This document shows, piece by piece, positions 1 to 15,690 of a stretch of DNA of 64,000 bases (the stretch's first letter is position 1; the number at the start of each line of letters is the position of its first letter). Below the pieces are notes generated by a model that was not told the DNA's origin, did not search any database, and saw nothing but the letters and a program-made list of their open reading frames with translations. Source of the DNA: Ficedula albicollis (lineage: Eukaryota > Chordata > Aves > Passeriformes > Muscicapidae); the NCBI RefSeq assembly GCF_000247815.1, contig NC_021680.1:1240001-1304000 (forward strand), written 5' to 3'. Made by a program: the position numbers and the translations under genes.

Positions 1-1794
1 CCAAAGGAAAATCATCCATGTTCATCCTTTGGCCATGTTTCAAACCAGAAAATAGGAATGTCAAAATCTGTGCAAAAAAATCTTTCTGCCTTTACTGGTG
101 ATTTGTTTAAAAGAACTCAAGAACTCATCTTCTGTTTGCACAACCAATGTTGAAATAAAGGGCTGGAGTAGTATCCTGATCTCTGTGTGTGTGTATATTA
201 TTCTGGCCTCTGTGTCAGGTACTTGACCTGCTGCCTTTTTTCTTTTCTGTTTTTCTTTTTTAGCAGCCGAATTTCTTTAGCATTTGTGTGGATTAATTTC
301 CAACATGAAATTGAGTTAATATTGGAGACTGGAAGATGAAAGATAAGCGAGTGGGAGGGGGAAAGAAAAACAGAGCAATAGCCTAGAGGGTTGCCAACAA
401 GAACTAAAGGAGAAACACCAAACAGCTGGCAAAGAAGCCTGTGGCTTCTTTGATAGTCCCTCATCACAAGTAATAAAACACCTTTGGAGTTGTTCTTGAC
501 CTACTGGTTGTAAATCCTAGTGTAAAGCTGCCTGTGTTTCCCAAAGTCCTGGGGACCTCACAAAAGCTTCTGCTCTCCCAGAGTCCAGCCTGCCCTGCAC
601 ATGGAGAAGCAGAAATATCACGGTGGGAAAGGTGGGAGTCACTGAATTTCTCAGTCTCTCCTTCAGCTTTTGGTGTTGCAGAGGTCTCCCTGAATGTGAA
701 ACCCGTATTTTAAAACAAAACACTAGCACATTCAACCTTCCTTACTTTTGCTGCGAATCACTGCAGCTGTGGTATGCATGAAGCTGGTACTGTTGTATCA
801 CTTTTAATGTGTTTTAAAATGTGCCTGGAGGCTTGGGGAATTTCTCATTTCTTTTATTTGTATTTTTTTAATTCCGGCTGAAATGCTCTGCTGTTTATGT
901 TTAAGCAAAACCTCCAGCAGGAATGAATAAAATCAAAGAGCATCATAATGTTGAAAGGCAGGTCAGAGGCTGACAGATAGCTCTGGCTGAAGGGGCCTTT
1001 TCACCAGGGATGGGGCAGGCAGCGGTTTGGGAACAGAGCAGCCCCTTTCCCCTCCTATCTCTCTCCGTGCTCTTTTTCCCTGTCATTTCTCCTGCCCCAC
1101 ATCTATCTCCTCGGCCTGAAGCTCATGTCAAAGCCAGGGTTTCACCAGAGGTGGCAAGTTTCCAGCAAAGTGAGCCTTGTTCAGCCTGCTCAGCCCCTTG
1201 GCTCCAAGAGCAGCAGCGCTGCCTCGCGCCTGGAGAAGCTGCTCCTTCCATTTTCCAGTGGAATATCTGATGAGATTTCAGTTTCCACGCCACAATGCCC
1301 TTCAATTCCAGCGCAGTTTTTAGCAGCCTCTTTTCAGCCAAGAGCACGAGTAAATGCTGAGGGCTTTTTCCCTTTGTTAAGCTCCCTGTGTCAAGTGACA
1401 TGGTGTCACCTCCTTGGCTGGGGGAGCCTTCTGGCCACTAACACCGGGGTTTGCTAGGAACTCCTGCCTTTATCCAGGAAAGAATCCAGCAAAGCGAGGC
1501 TCACTTTTCACTATGCCTGCCTGTGCCGCTCTCTGCCAAAAACCTGCGAGCCACGCTGGGCAGCAGTGCTGCAGCAGGCCAGTCCCACAGCACATCTGTG
1601 ATGGAAACACGACGGGAAAAGAGGTCTCATTGCAAGGAAAAGCAGCTGGCAAAGGGGAAAAAACCAATCTGTGCTTCGTTTTGCTCCTTGTGTTGTGCAT
1701 CAAAGACCCATGAGAATTTTGTAGAGAGTAGAATACAGGAAATTATAAGGACTTTTTTTACAGTGTAAGATGCCAGGCTTCCTTACCTTTTTAA
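1..1794. other. Non-coding stretch, nothing recognised
   Basis: No exon with a recognisable protein match and flanking splice sites is visible. Open frames here are short and low in conserved motifs. The stretch is AT-rich to neutral intergenic or intronic vertebrate DNA. In human the neighbours on this side of FAM20B are ANGPTL1 and RALGPS2, but I see no exon of either. Confidence 0.5.
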
Positions 1795-3070
<1,276 letters not shown>

Positions 3071-3579
3071 GAATAAAAAAGAAGATGGGATATGGTCAAA
3101 TGGAACATGAGAAAAGAGAATACTTACCACACACACTCTTTCTACCATCAGCCTGCTTGTGCTCTCTGCTCCTGTACCTGGCCAAGCTAAAAGTATCCAT
3201 CTGAAATCCTTCCTGGAGGAGATTTTCATACATGCCTCCATTGGCCCAAGATCAAGCTGTTTCCCAAAAGCTTCTGTTCCAGGCAGGGCTTAGTGTTGGC
3301 TTTCAGGCAGGTGTACAGACAGCAGACACTGCTGATTTGCACCATCATTGTGGCACACCCACAAAACAGCATTTAGTTGCATTTTGAACATCTCTTGCTG
3401 CCAGGAGATGAACCACAGCTGGAGTTGGAACTTTGAGTCTTCTCTGTGGTCTTTACATCTGGTAATTTCAGCTGATGTAGTGCTGCTTGTGAACTGCTGA
3501 GGATCTGTACAGAAATACTTCCTCACCTGCAGAGCTGCCTCCTGCTCTGGGGTCCCGGCATAGGAAGGACATGGACCTG

Positions 3580-4036
3580 ATGGAGGTATCCAGAGAAGGC
3601 ACCAGGATGATCAGGGGAATGGGGCAGCTCTGCTGTGAGGACAGGCTGAGGGGATTGGGACTGTTCAGCCTGGAAAAAAGAAGCCTTTGGGGTGACCTCA
3701 TTGTGGCCTCCCAGTACCTGAAGGGAACTTAAAGAAAAAATGGAGAGAGACTATTTACAAGGGTGTGGAGTGACAGGATAAGGGAGAATGGATTCGAACT
3801 AACAGAGAGTAGATTTAAACTGGATATTAGGAAGAAATTCTTCTCTGTGAAGTTGGTGAGGCCCTGGCACAGGGTGCCCAGAGAAACTGAGGATGCCCCG
3901 TCCCTGGAAGCGTTCCAGGCCAGGCTGGATGGGGCTTGGAGCAACTTGGTCTAGTGGAAGGTGTCCACTAGGTTTGGGATGACTTAGATTAGATCTCTAG
4001 GGTCCCTTCCAACCCAAACCATTCCATGATTCTATG
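3580..4036 (+). mobile_element. CR1 LINE 3' fragment
   Basis: This is a typical avian CR1 tail. It carries the 'gggactgttcagcctgg' segment, the 'ggatattaggaagaaattc' block, the 'ccaggctggatggggcttgg' block, and the terminal ATTCCATGATTCTATG direct repeat at 4021-4036. It is 5'-truncated as usual and has no intact reverse transcriptase. Confidence 0.9.
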
Positions 4037-4657
4037 TCAGAATGCCTTTTCTCTAGGTACTCTTTGCTCTCCATATTTCTGGCCATCAGATTAAGCAAGA
4101 TGTGTTTGTTATGCTTCTAGTTTTTTCACTGATTTTGAAGGTTAAGTATTTATATGAACAGCTGGTTTTATTGGCCTGGAGTTCTGACCACTGAGGAGGT
4201 TTTCTACTGATTTTAACTCTTGCAAGCATTAGTTATTTCAGGTTATTTATGGCTGGGCTTCTGTGCTTGGCTTTTTTCAGAGAAGGAAAAAACAAAACCA
4301 AAAAGAAAAGGAAAAAGCCTCCAAAACTGTGGGCCTACCATATCCTTTCTTGCTCAAGCAACAAAACCAAGTGGGAATGTCTGGGTTATTTCCAAACTCC
4401 ACTGACGTGTCCCTCCTTCATCAAAGCAGGAGGATGATGTCACGTTCAGCAGCTCAGGAGAGGATCAGTGCATGCTGCATCCAGCTCAGCACACCCCAGA
4501 GGTGACACCGTGGGCTGATGGCCCAGAATAAGGCAAAGAACTACCTGACATTTGCTTTTTTTAATATATAAAAATGTATGTATGCCTTTGAAGAACTGCT
4601 TTTACAGGCTCTGAGAAAAAGAGAATTTTTGAAAGGAATTTTGGTTCCTTGGGAATT

Positions 4658-5027
4658 TCTTTTTTTTAATATTTAATGATTTTTTCCTTCATGTTTTCCT
4701 GCAGAAGGTGAGGCTTTAGCCACAGTCTTGTTCAGAAGCTTCATACTGTGCTTTACTTGATATTTCTACTGTTTCAGTAGATTAAAAAAAAAAAAAACAA
4801 ACAAAAAAAAAAGGCCAAAACTACTATTTGACCTTTCAAATCTTCTTTTTTTAATATTTAATGATTTTTTCCTTCATGTTTTCCTGCAGAAGGTGAGGCT
4901 TTAGCCACAGTCTTGTTCAGAAGCTTCATACTGTGCTTTACTTGATATTTCTACTGTTTCAGTAGATTAAAAAAAAAAAAAACAAACAAAAAAAAAAGGC
5001 CAAAACTAATATTTGACCTTTCAAATC
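4658..5027. repeat. Tandem duplication, 185-bp unit x2
   Basis: Copy 1 (4658-4842) and copy 2 (4843-5027) are head to tail and contain the same poly-A/AACAAACA stretch. They are nearly identical, with one base change near the end (ACTACTATT versus ACTAATATT) and a one-base difference in a T run. It has no coding content. Confidence 0.9.
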
Positions 5028-6077
<1,050 letters not shown>

Positions 6078-6650
6078 CCAGCCTCCATCTGTAATTAATT
6101 TCTTGCAAAGTCACATCTGTCCGTTTGGGGCAGGGGAAGTGGGGAAGGGGAGCTAAAGAGTGAAGTCACTCTCTCCCTCTCCCAGTAAAATGCAGGATTT
6201 GGCATCCGTGGCTGAAGCTCCTCGGGGCATTTCAGCCTCTCCTCCCCCCCTGCAGCCCCAGGGCAGCATTGCAGAGGGCAAAGGGCTGCAAGTTCTGCCT
6301 CTGTGCAGCTTGTGCGCTGGGTTGTGCTGCTGCCCACATCTGACACCGCAGTGTTTCGACTGCTGGGGTTGCTGCAAAAGCTGCTGGCATCCTTTGGAAA
6401 ACTTCCTTCTGTCAATATTTGAATTTTCAAAAGCCATACTAAATAGCTGCCATGATGTTTCGTTTTTAAAGACTTAAGAAATAGCCGCAGCGGTCCCAGT
6501 CAATATTCCTTCTCTGCCATCATCCAGTGCAGCTGTTCCAAAATATTTTTATGTTTCTGCAGACCACCAGGTAGCTTTGAGCAGGAGCTGGGCTTGCTGT
6601 GAGGCTGGTCCCCTGCCTGTGGTGCAGGAAAGCAGAAAGAACCAGCTGTC

Positions 6651-7080
6651 TTAGAATCGTGGAATTGCTAAGGTTGGAAAGGACCTCTGAGATCAAGCTC
6701 AACTGTTCCCCAGCACCACCACACTGTTCACCTCTGGGCTGTGTCCTCAAGTGCCACATAGATGCTTTTTGAACAGTTTCAGCCATGGTGGTTCCACCAC
6801 CTCCCTGGGTAGCCCGGTCCATGGCTTGACAACCTTTTCCACGAAGAAATTTTTCCTAATACCCAATGGAAACCTCCCCTAGTGCAACCTGAGGCCATTT
6901 CCTCTTGTCCCATCGCTTATTTACCTGGGAGAAGAGCTTGACCATGGCTATAACTGCCTGTCAGGTGGTTGTAGAGAGTAACAGGGTGTCACCTGAGCCT
7001 CCTTTTCTCCAGACTTAACAGCCCCAGCTCCTTCCTGCTCCAGTCCCTTCCCCAGCTCTGTTGCCCTCCTCTGGACATGT
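6651..7080 (-). mobile_element. CR1 LINE 3' fragment, antisense
   Basis: The sequence begins with the reverse-complemented CR1 tail (AGAATCGTGGAATTGC, then GGTTGGAAAGGACCTCTGAGATC). It continues through the CR1 3' UTR blocks in inverse order to 'tgttgccctcctctggacatg'. It is truncated and non-coding. Confidence 0.9.
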
Positions 7081-7137
7081 TGCTGTTTGTTGACCTTCTT
7101 CGCTTATGTAGGACATAAACAAGAAAACGTTAGAACA

Positions 7138-7367
7138 TGAAAATCCTGAAATCTGGAAAAAAACACTCTTCCCTGTAAGGGTGGAGAGGCCCAGGCACAG
7201 GCTGCCCAGAGAAGCTGTGGCTGCCCCATCCCTGGAAGTGTCCAAGGCCAGGCTGGACATGGCTTGGAGCAGCCTGGGATAGTGGAAGGTGTCCCTGCCC
7301 GTGTCAGAGGGTTGGAATGAGAGGGTCTTTAAGGTCCCTTCAAACCCAAACCATTTTGTGATCTATG
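7138..7367 (+). mobile_element. CR1 LINE 3' end, sense
   Basis: This is a short CR1 tail in the opposite orientation to the neighbouring fragment. It has 'ttccctgtaagggtggagag', the 'aggccaggctggacatgg' block, and an end near 'ccattttgtgatctatg'. Two CR1 insertions of opposite orientation lie within 60 bp of each other. Confidence 0.88.
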
Positions 7368-10300
7368 GGAAGTTGAATTCTAAGGCATTTGTGGAGATCT
7401 GGGGTTTCACCTCTTTGTTACTTTAAGGCAAGTCAGACTCCAGGGGTATAAATTGAACTGCACTGATTCAAACGCCCAGCACTCCCTTCCCACCCGGTGC
7501 TCCTCCCTCACTTGGTCCTGGTGGCACAACTACTGGGAAGCTGGTGAATTGGATGGGATCATTAATCTTGGTTGAATATATACTGACTCATTTTGATGCC
7601 AGATTTTTTTTAGTTCCGGTCAGTTCTGCAATTCAACTTATTGCCCAGCCTCACAGGCCATGGTATTGGCACATCTGAAAGGCTGGCAGAGGGGTGGGAG
7701 GATAAAAGGTGAGGAGTATGGCAGGGGCAGCTTAAATTGATGGTCCTGCTGAGAAACACCCCCGTTTGCTGCCTGATACATGTTCTGCAGGGCTAACACA
7801 ATGTGCTGCCTGTCTGCTGCCTGTTACAGGCACAGCCCTGAGTGCTGCTTTCAGGAGGGGTCCTTTGGGATGATGTCCCTAACACTGATAAGAAATGACG
7901 CATTTTAGAATAGCATGATAAAGAACTAAAGTGCTGAGCAGTAAATAGTTGCAGGACCTTCCTGACTCGGGATTCATCCCTGTTGGACGTCAAACAGCAA
8001 CTCTTAATTACAGGTTAGAAGGGGACCTGTGATATGAGTGTTGCAGAAAGCTGGACCACTGAGGATGAAGAAAGCTGCTGGGAAGAGGACTGTTGGACCA
8101 GGAACAAGGCTCAGGGAGATGCCAGGGCATCCCAGCAGGGCCCTGCAGAGGCACTGGAGCTGCTCGTGCGGGCACCCAGGGCGGGGGGGATATTGTGTGT
8201 CACAGCACACATCTGCCAGAGCACAGTGGGACCTTGTTCCAGCACAGCCATGGCAGTAACGTGTCTGGAAAATAATTTTTGGCAGGGGTCAACTTAAACA
8301 GCTTTGTTCTGCCTCAGAGCAGCTCTTGAACAGCTCTCAAACACTGAATGGGTCACAGCAGGCTCTTGACGTGCCAGAGATGCTTGTGGTGGCCATGTCA
8401 GGGAAAGGACGTGGAGCCCTGAGCCTGTGGAAGGGCTCTGGATCCATCACCTGCTGGAAAATCATTGCCCAGCAGCAACTGAGAATGCCACCTCCAAACT
8501 GGGAGCAGATTTACAATGGTGATCCCATGGCAGATCCCTCTGAAATCTCCCGCTGTCCCCAGACCACAATGACTGTGTGTTTCCATCTCCCCATTTTAAG
8601 ACATCTTGTTTTAATTAAATGAATTTTATTTAATTAGAATGAAAAATATGGGCAAAACTCTGTGGTGGCAGCTGCTCTCTGAGGAACAGACTCATAAAAA
8701 TAATGTGGTGATAAATTAGTCTGATTCTAGCAAAAAAATGACCCAAATTTGAAATAACACTGACACCCTGTGGAGATGTTTGGTGGGACCTTCTCCAAGT
8801 CGTGGTGATCCTTATTCCTGATACTATAGGCCAGTGATTAGATTCATTCATGTCATCTTTTAAAGAAACTTTTTTTTTCCAATGAAAGTTTTGTTGTCTT
8901 CAATGTCAGATTAAAAAGTAAAAACCCTTTATATCTTTTTTACTAGAAATATTTCTTTAGTTCAGTGGGTAAACCACAAAAGCTCATTTACCAAAAAGAG
9001 GATGATGAGGAATATTTTAACAAGATCTGAAGAATGTGCCTGCAGTGGGTTGATTTTCCTGAAGGACTTTCTTCTGCACAGCTGGAAGCATTGGAGGGAG
9101 CTGCTTCATGGCAAGGTGAAGTCAGGGTGCTAATCATTTCCTTTCCAGTCTGGACTCTTGTTTAAAAATGTAAGAGCTGCAAAGTTTAATGGTAAATGTG
9201 CATTGTGAATATTCAGAGCAGCAGCTTTGTGTTTGCTCTTGCTGCAAGTCATTCAGAGGATGGTCTGGCTCTTTGGAACATGTCCTGGATGCCTTCCTGT
9301 GCTTGTGTTCTGGGCTGACTCTGGGCAGAGAGCATCCCAGTTAAAAAGGGATCAGTTTCCCTTCTCACTCCAGATTGAGCACAGCATCCCCTTCACTTGC
9401 AGGATTAAAGATCAGAAAGAAGAGGATGGTGTTTGAGGAGGCTCCTGGTGAGGTGAGTGCAGCCAGGCACTGCAGGGCACTCAGGGAGCTGTTCCATTCC
9501 TCACGTGCTGGCTGGAACACCTGGGTGCTGGAAGTGCACTATTCACCCTGAGAGCTGCCTGGTCTGATTGATTTCCTCCAAGGGTGATAGGATGTTTAAT
9601 TTCCAGATGTTTACGTTGTCTGCAGAAGGGGAAACGGAGACAAACTGAGCTGAGCAGAGCCAGAATGTGCAGTAGAAATTAGTTGTCATATAAACTCAGT
9701 TTGCTAGAGCTGGAGTTGTTGCTCTTTGTGTTTCCAGCTGAGATCCTGTCCCAGTGAGCAAGGAAGGGATTTCTGCACAGAGCCTGTGTGTCCACTCATA
9801 AAAACCTTTGAGATTAAAAGAATTTATAGACACTTAAAAAATTCTTACGGACAGTTCCAGCTTCCAAGACAGGAGGTATTCATGGAAATAGAATTAGACT
9901 TGACATGTGAACAGCTGAGCTCCACAAAGACTGGGCTTGCTCTCTCCCTGTCCTTACCCCACTGAAAGCTCTCCTGGTTGTGCTCCAGATGCAAAATCAC
10001 AGTTTTGCCAGCTGTGCACGAGGGTCACACGAGCTGCCCCTCTGCCAAACCAGCTTTGGTCCTGAGGATTGCTGTTCACAGAGGGGAATTTCCTTTCAGC
10101 TGTCTCTGGAATTTGCTGCCACTGAACAACACCACAGCCTCCTGAACAAAAGGGAAATGCACCCTGCAGCAGTTGCCTACAGCCCTGAAGGGAAACCATC
10201 AAGGGGGTTATCTGTAAGGAAGTGTCAGCTGGTAGCCATGGAGGACACTCAGCATCAATTACTCCTTTAGTAAGGTTGGGTACATTTGAGTGATGTCCTG

Positions 10301-10993
10301 AATCACCAGGGGAGGAATTAGAAGACTTTTTTATGAAAGCAGTTCTCATTCTGTAGCTATTGTATTAGTGGCCAAGTTGGGGTCAAGGTCAAACAACTTA
10401 GAAGTTCTCCAGGTCAGTTCTCAAGGCTGTGTTCAGGATCCTGACTGTGACCCCTCTCTTTCACAAGGCTCACATGAAGAAAGAAGTACTTTCATAGCAG
10501 GAATCTGATAAAGGTCACACATTAAAAATAAATACCCATGTTCTGATGACAGCCTGAGAAAGGGATAGAACCATAAGAGTCCCTGCACAGCTTACTTGGT
10601 TTGTTCTAAAGTCAGCTCCATTTGTGATTTAAATATCTTGAGTTATTTTGGGCTAATACCCATGCACAAGAGAAGGTGCACAACAGCCTGGCTGGCTGTG
10701 TTGTCACAGCACAGTGACTTGTTTCAACCCCTCAGCTGAACAGAGCTTGGTTTGTTGTGAGAAGCTTGAGAATTGCTTTAATCCAGTATCTGCAACACTT
10801 CTATTATTTCTAGAGAAAAAGAAAGGTAAAACCTCAGTACTGTAGGTACTGCCCCTTTTCCTTGGCACCATCTGTCTCTGTGGAGTTTGCTTTCCAAGCA
10901 AGGCAGTCTCTCTTCTCCCTTTCTTTTTCCCAGGTTGTGCTGAACCCTAATAATTTAGAGAAGGCTCAGAACAAAGCCCACTTCTTTTATTCC
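7368..10993. other. Non-coding stretch, nothing recognised
   Basis: I find no exon with a recognisable protein and paired splice sites, no RNA gene and no named repeat in these 3.6 kb. Open frames are short and unrelated to known families by eye. Confidence 0.4.
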
Positions 10994-11095
10994 CAGAATC
11001 TCAGAATGGTTTCAGTTGGAAAAGGACCTTAAGGATCCTCCAGTTCCAACCCTTTGCCATGGGCAGGGACTCTACCTTCCAAAAGTTGATTTTGG
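10994..11095 (-). mobile_element. CR1 LINE terminal fragment, antisense
   Basis: The motif order CCCAGAATCTCAGAATGG, GTTGGAAAAGGACC, then 'ccaaccctttgccatgggc' matches the reverse complement of the CR1 3' terminus. Only about 100 bp are recognisable. Confidence 0.8.
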
Positions 11096-11652
11096 GCACT
11101 GATACTTCATGAAATTGCCAAACTAGTCTTGCACTTTAACTTAAAATTACTCTGAATTTTAAAAAGAGATTTTAAAATGTATTTATTATTTTATCCAATT
11201 TCAGTCAGTTTGAAATGGCCACTGCAGTGCCCTTGTCAGGTTTCCCGTGTGTGCAGCTCTGATGAGATGTTGATGATCCCCAAATTCTCTGTCTGCTCCC
11301 GGCACAGTCTCTGGTAAAAGGATGCAGAGGGGAGTTAGTTGTCCTCCACTGGACTCCAACAAACATCTGGGCTTTGTTTAACTGCTCTTGGTTTTCCTCT
11401 CCCAAGGGACCAGGGCTCTTCCCCCTCCCTCTCCACAAGGAGACTTGGTCTGTGGTGAGCTGGGGGCTGCTCCACCAGCGGATGGAGTTGGGATGATCAG
11501 CCCTCATGCAGGAGCAGGCACGGGGCCACCAGAGGCACACAGAGGTGCTTATGAGGAGGCAAGGAGAATAAACTCAGCTAGTGCATTGCAAATGTGCATT
11601 GCTGCTCCCTTAAAGCCTTTGTGCTCAGGTGGAGGGGTGACGTCTTCGTGCT

Positions 11653-11806
11653 ACTGTCAATTAGACTGAGAATTAACACTTTTTAATTTGTGGTAACATT
11701 TAAAAGCAATTAAGGAAGTTTAAATGGTTACTGTCAATTAGACTGAGAATGAACACTTTTTAATTTGTGGTGACATTTAAAAGCAATTAAGGAAGTTTAA
11801 ATGTTA
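11653..11806. repeat. Tandem duplication, 77-bp unit x2
   Basis: The units at 11653-11729 and 11730-11806 both begin ACTGTCAATTAGACTGAGAA and differ at two or three bases (for example T to G after GAGAA, and GTAAC versus GTGAC). It is a non-coding, AT-rich head-to-tail duplication. Confidence 0.9.
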
Positions 11807-12500
11807 AATGTGTGTTTTTATCTTTCCGGTTAAACACAGTTTTGGAGGAAAAAAAGATATCCCAAATATTTAATTACACACTTACAACTGTATAAATAAC
11901 CCTGACAGTGCTATAAAAAGATTTTTAATCCCTTGCATAAATGCTTTAATTTCATGTTCAGGGCGTGGTGCTCCATCAAAATACTGACACATATAGTTTC
12001 TTATTGTAACTCCTGTATCCAGCAACAGGGAGCAACAGGGGTGTGCATTTCCTTATCTGCTCCAGGCAAAATCACCCAGGTGGCTCAAAGCACCTATACA
12101 AACTAACCCTGCTGATTTTTCCCTGGAACAGAATAATGAGGCAGAACTTCTCAGCAGCAGACATTTGGTGCTGGTGGCTTCATCTGCTGGTGGTGAGCAG
12201 CAGCTGGAGGCTGCAGCATCTCGGGCTGCATCTGCACAGGGATGTCTTTTGCTGTCCTTCTCTCTGGGCAGGTCCAGGAGAGAGGAGCCAGCCCTGCCTG
12301 GCCTGTCTGCTCCTCAAAGTCGATTACGAGGTCACCTGAACTGAGCCACCACACACCACACTCGGGGTTTCGTGCCTGGCAGACTCCTGAGGGTTTACAC
12401 GTTGTCCAAACTGGGTTCCATCCACCTAGCCCCATGTACTGAGGGACAGTAAAAGCTTTCTTGTGGCACCTTCCCGCTCAGCAATGGGCCCTTCCTTTCG

Positions 12501-12689
12501 CCCCCAGGTCACACTGCAGGCAGGGCAGGGGAAGGCGGCCCCCCAGGTCACACTGCAGGGAGGGCAGGGGAAGGCGGGCACTGAGTTGAGTTCTGAGTTG
12601 AGTTCTGAGTTGGCCCCCAGGTCACACTGCAGGCAGGGCAGGGGAAGGCGGGCACCGAGTTGAGTTCTGAGTTGAGTTCTGAGTTGAGT
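12501..12689. repeat. Compound minisatellite
   Basis: A G-rich unit (CCCCAGGTCACACTGCAGG followed by cagggcaggggaaggcgg) occurs three times. A short TTGAGTTCTGAG unit is repeated between and after the copies. The two unit types alternate in a higher-order pattern. It lies in non-coding DNA. Confidence 0.9.
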
Positions 12690-13022
12690 GAACCACCACA
12701 GTGCACATGAAGTGCTCCTCAGCTCACCTGCCCTGTCCTTCCCTAGTCTCTGTCTCATGTCTCCCACGTTCTTCCAGCATTCCCATTTCACAGGATCCAA
12801 GAACTCCTCCTCATGGCTAAGTCAAGGCAGCGATTCCTGTTTGTCTCTCCACGGACTGGCAGGGAGGAAGAGTTGGGGGTGGCACCTTTTCAGCTGAAGA
12901 GTTTCCACCTAAGAATCAGTGCTTGATGCCTGATCTCAGGCACCTTGCCTCAAATTATTTCTGTACCTTCAGCTTATTGACACGTGACTTTATTTCATAC
13001 AGGTATCTTCTGCAAAGCAATG

Positions 13023-13350
13023 CCTAACATGCTTTGCTGGGCCTAAGTGTTATCCCTGACTCAGGAATTTCTTCTGCATTGTGTAAATCTGGTATCAGCC
13101 TGCTGCCAGGATCACACACTCTTTGAATAGGAAGATCTGTGTTAACATGCTTTGCTGGGCCTAAGTGGCATCCCTGACTCAGGAATTTCTTCTGCATTGT
13201 ATAAATCTGGTATCAGCCTGCTGCCAGGATCACCTAACATGCTTTGCTGGGCCTAAGTGTTATCCCTGACTCAGGAATTTCTTCTGCATTGTGTAAATCT
13301 GGTATCAGCCTGCTGCCAGGATCACACACTCTTTGAATAGGAAGATCTGT
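13023..13350. repeat. Tandem triplication, ~120-bp unit
   Basis: Three head-to-tail copies start at 13023, 13143 and 13233, each containing TAACATGCTTTGCTGGGCC and CTGGTATCAGCCTGCTGCC. The middle copy is about 90 bp and lacks the terminal 'acactctttgaataggaag' segment found in copies 1 and 3. A few point differences separate the copies. Confidence 0.92.
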
Positions 13351-14209
13351 GCAGTATCTGGTGACAGTGCAGATGTTGATTTAAAGCTTTCTCCTTTTAA
13401 GCATGCAGAGGCTTCCTGGAAGAGACAGAATTATTTCACAGCCTCTATGACTCCCTTCCCACACCAGCTCCAGCTTTTGAGATGGGCCTTTGACTGCTGT
13501 TCTTCCCCAGTCAGACCTTGTTCTCCAGCCTGAGACAGTCCTTATTTCTATGACCTGCAGATTTTTATAGGCAGCCCCAGCTCCACCAGCTCTTTGTTTT
13601 GATCTTCCTGGGGTCTGCTGCATTCTTGGCAAGGGATAGCAAAGCTCTTCTGCCTGTCAGCTTCGGAGGATGCTGGCCCTTCATGACAACCCTGTGTCCT
13701 GCTGCCCCCAGCTCCATGCCTGGTCTGTAACCTGATGCACTTGGCCACTTCTTAGCTCTTAATGTTTCTATAGGTGTAGACAATTGCTTGGCGCTTAAAT
13801 ATTAACACGCTAATTAATAATGAAATCTGAGATTGCGGCTAGGTTTAAAAATTTCATTGGGTGAGGAGCTGGCAGAGGAGCAGTCCGTAACAATGGAATT
13901 GTGCTATTAATGTCTACATATCTATATCTATATATAAGCATCTTTCCCTCTAGCAATTGCATTGGACAATAGAAGTAGCCCGAGTGTGGATGTCTGCAAA
14001 GGTGTTTGCTTGAGGCACTTGGAACCTTGCAGCAGGAAGTCATAAAGCACTAGGTATGATTTATTTTTTTCAAAGGGGTTTTTAAAAGTCCCATTAAAAG
14101 TTTTCATTCCGAGTCCTAAAAATGAAGGAGGACAAAGGAAAATTCCTGGAAAGAAATACGTTTATTTTCCACTTCAGGCCGGTCTGCATGGGCAGGATGG
14201 CTGCAATTC

Positions 14210-14432
14210 CAATTTATAATTCTGTAATTTCAAAGTCCGAGGAGCCAGGCGCCTCTGACGGAGGCGCGCGTGGATACACGACCCGCTGCCACAGCATCCT
14301 GCTCCCGCGGAGCGCTGCTGCGTGCAGCCACTGCTCAGTATTTTCCGCACGCGTTTGAAAACCGCGTGTGTCAAATGCACTCGCGTGTGTCAAACGCGCT
14401 CGCGTGTGTCAAACGCGCTCGCGTGTGTCAAA
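14210..14432. promoter_or_regulatory. CpG-rich patch ending in a 19-bp minisatellite
   Basis: From about 14235 the sequence becomes rich in CpG (for example GGCGCGCGTGG and CTCCCGCGGAGCGC). It ends in about three copies of a 19-bp unit, CGCGCTCGCGTGTGTCAAA, directly before the third G homopolymer. Such patches in birds often mark CpG-island promoters. With FAM20B starting downstream at 21.5 kb after a non-coding first exon, this is a candidate promoter region, but I see no decisive transcription signal. Confidence 0.35.
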
Positions 14433-15209
<777 letters not shown>

Positions 15210-15214
15210 CGCAG

Positions 15215-15690
15215 GATCAGGGAGTCAGTGGGGCTGGACAAGACTCCGAGGTGGTCGAGTCCAGCCGGTGACCCAACTGCACCTTGTCACCCAGCCATGG
15301 CACCGAGTGCCACGTCCAGGCTTTCCCTGCACACCTCCGGGGACGGTGACTCCGCCGCCTCCCTGGGCAGCCCCTTCCAGTCACCCTCACCGTGAAAAAA
15401 TCCCTCCCTGTGTCCAGCCCGAACCTCCACCGGCGCAGCTTGGGGCTCTGTATTCTTGTCCTGTCGCTTTTTACCTGAGGGAAGAACCCACCCTCAGCTG
15501 GCCACAGCCTCCTGTCAGGGAGTTGTGCAGAGCCAGAAGGTTGCCCTGAGCCTCTTCTCTCCGGGCTGAGCCCCTTTCCCGGCTCCCTCAGCCGCCCTCA
15601 CCAGACCGGTGCCCCAGACCCTTCCCCGCTCTGTTCCCTGCTCTGGACCCGCTCCAGCACCTCGGTGTCCTCCCCGGACACCCCCGGCTG
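15215..15690 (-). mobile_element. Old GC-rich CR1-like fragment, antisense
   Basis: The order of blocks ('aggatcagggagtcag', 'cctccctgggcagccc', 'ttacctgagggaagaaccc', 'agcctcttctctccgggctga', 'ctctggacccgctccagcacc') follows the reverse complement of the CR1 3' region. It carries many CpG-bearing differences. The assignment is by motif order only. Confidence 0.65.

Noticed and set aside
14365..14432. CRISPR-like array of short direct repeats
   Set aside because: The 19-bp units are contiguous with no spacers, and the window is vertebrate nuclear DNA. It is a minisatellite.
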